From contig JAIYAJ010000126.1 in NCBI GenBank assembly GCA_027489105.1, forward strand, positions 1 to 5,618: a stretch of DNA of 5,618 nt. The letters run 5' to 3'. Within the stretch, counting starts at the first letter, position 1; each line of letters begins with the position of its first letter. A model generated the notes under the pieces. The model did not search any database, was not told the DNA's origin, and saw only the letters and a program-made list of their open reading frames with translations. The DNA is from Zymomonas sp. Its GTDB lineage: Bacteria > Pseudomonadota > Alphaproteobacteria > Sphingomonadales > Sphingomonadaceae. Positions 4,728-5,618 of the stretch are shown piece by piece. The position numbers were made by a program, and so were the translations under genes.

Positions 4728-5066
4728 TTAGTCCTTGAACAGTTCCGCGAACGCACCGCACGGGCCGTCGTCCAGTTCACGCTTGAGCCGTTCCCGCACG
4801 GCCGATTCGACAGCCTGCCAGATGTAGCCCGTGCTGCGCCCAATCTGCTCGGCCGTCCACATCGCGGGCAGGGACAGCAGTTCATGGGCGAAGGAAGCTC
4901 GCTCGTTCCTCATCGCGTCGGCCACGACTTCCTCGATGAACTGGTGCGACGTGGTGCGGAGGTCGCCGGTAAGGTGCCGATGGATCAGCCGATCCACCGA
5001 CACGGTGCGGGCGGGCCGCTCGTCGGGCTCTTCCGCGCCGCACTGGTAGCCTTTTGGCAGGCTCAT
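4728..5066 (-). CDS. Hypothetical protein with possible helix-turn-helix, 112 aa
   Basis: The ATG at 5064-5066 overlaps the upstream TGA (ATGA), indicating translational coupling; a G-rich site (GGGGGTGCGGA) precedes it. The stop is TAA at 4728. Residues 1-40 are polar and Arg-rich. Residues 41-66 are helical (HQFIEEVVADAMRNERASFA). Residues 70-97 read WTAEQIGRSTGYIWQAVESA then VRERLKRE, with the helix-turn-helix-like spacing 'a.qIgrs.gyiwqaves.vre.lkre', which suggests DNA binding. Against this, the helix-turn-helix is weak and unsupported by any family I recognise. It could be a small regulator of this operon. Confidence 0.75.
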   Translation of the reverse strand: MSLPKGYQCGAEEPDERPARTVSVDRLIHRHLTGDLRTTSHQFIEEVVADAMRNERASFAHELLSLPAMWTAEQIGRSTGYIWQAVESAVRERLKRELDDGPCGAFAELFKD

Positions 5067-5560
5067 TCCGCACCCCCGATTTCGAGACGGCCGAGACGGA
5101 TGACGCGAGACGTCGGCTCAGCAAACGAACTGGGTCCAACTTCGTGCTGGTGCCCCGCATCGCAACCCCGCAGCCACACCCATCCGCGATTCGTCCGCAT
5201 ACGCACCACGTCAGACCCGCCCAAGTCCGTGACGAAACGGAACAAGTCCAGAGGCTTCAGTTCCTGAAACATCGTCTCGCGCGGGTCCGACTTGGCCCCG
5301 ACCCGCTCGATCGTCATCTTCCCGTCGCGGATCGTCGCGACGGCGGGGCCGTGGTCCTCGCACTCGTCGTCCGGGCGCGGAACGTATGAGTTGCCGTCTG
5401 GGAACGTGATGCACCCGCCGATGCACCTGACGCCGGTCGGGCTTCCGGGTCGGCCCACATCCCTTACGGCGTGTCCCGCCAGAACGTACTTCCACGCCTT
5501 CACCGGCACCGTCGCCGCCGGGGGCGGCACGACTCGGGCCGTAATCGCCTCTTCGCTCAT
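5063..5560 (-). CDS. Hypothetical phage-type protein, 165 aa
   Basis: ATG at 5558-5560 is preferred over an upstream in-frame GTG (5617) because AAAGGA lies 7-8 bases before it (GCAAAGGAACGACG-ATG). Residues 1-20 are Pro/Ala-rich. Residues 21-80 include VRCIGGCITFPDGNSYVPRP (44-63) and ECEDHGPAVATIRDG. Residues 93-162 include MFQELKPLDLFRFVTDLGGS, DVVRMRTNRGWVWLRGCDAG (117-136), QHEVGPSS and a C-terminal RVIRLGRLEI. The C-terminal part resembles small beta-barrel phage proteins of the type 'f.dL..GdlFrf........v..k....y..l........v....V.rl', by pattern only. The scattered Cys and His (Cys46/Cys50, Cys67, Cys133, His137, His139) could bind a metal. The function is unknown. The preceding 58 bases to the window edge hold a CTAAC element but no gene. 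Confidence 0.78.
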   Translation of the reverse strand: MSEEAITARVVPPPAATVPVKAWKYVLAGHAVRDVGRPGSPTGVRCIGGCITFPDGNSYVPRPDDECEDHGPAVATIRDGKMTIERVGAKSDPRETMFQELKPLDLFRFVTDLGGSDVVRMRTNRGWVWLRGCDAGHQHEVGPSSFAEPTSRVIRLGRLEIGGAE

Positions 5561-5618
5561 CGTCGTTCCTTTGCGGCCTTGCCGCGTCAGATGTAAGCCG
5601 TCTGTTAGATGCGTCACA

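Overview
The window is about 62% GC by eye. It reads as one co-directional run of twelve short genes, all on the minus strand, so transcription runs from the right edge to the left edge. Genes are small (68-277 codons) and packed with ATGA/GTGA or 8-base overlaps or short gaps. Nearly all have a clear Shine-Dalgarno site (often GGAGACGACG before ATG). There are no housekeeping genes, tRNAs or insertion sequences. A RecE-like PD-(D/E)XK exonuclease, a 'GGPAFPR...MSLRDYFAAKAM' small phage protein and several small phage-type proteins point to the early/recombination region of a phage, prophage or related mobile element of a high-GC bacterium. The host cannot be fixed from this sequence; a planctomycete-like or other high-GC host is only a guess.

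Layout in transcription order (right to left): a 165-aa unknown protein (5560-5063); a 112-aa protein with a possible helix-turn-helix (5066-4728); an 83-aa unknown (4707-4456); a 68-aa unknown (4411-4205); a two-part protein with an N-terminal phage-type domain and a C-terminal pentapeptide-repeat helix (4164-3424); a 150-base intergenic stretch packed with stem-loops, including a tRNA-like junction (about 3423-3272); a small three-helix membrane protein (3271-2957); the GGPAFP/LRDYFAA small phage protein (2834-2562); the RecE-like nuclease (2565-1732); a 121-aa protein of a type I associate with phage recombination loci (1715-1350); an 83-aa DUF736-like protein with an SSB-like acidic tail (1357-1106); a 113-aa unknown (1017-676); and a left-edge partial gene with a GLHGWLWG-type domain followed by perfect 27-bp (9-residue) repeats that run off the window (608-1).

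The most coherent functional block is 2565-1106: nuclease, small OB-like candidate and SSB-tail protein, consistent with a phage single-strand annealing or end-processing module. No RecT/Redbeta/Erf-type annealase is recognisable inside the window. The two repeat proteins are the most unusual coding features. In each, an N-terminal domain of about 130 residues is followed by tandem repeats whose units differ only by amino-acid-changing substitutions. The strongest candidate for something undescribed is the structured intergenic RNA at 3272-3423.
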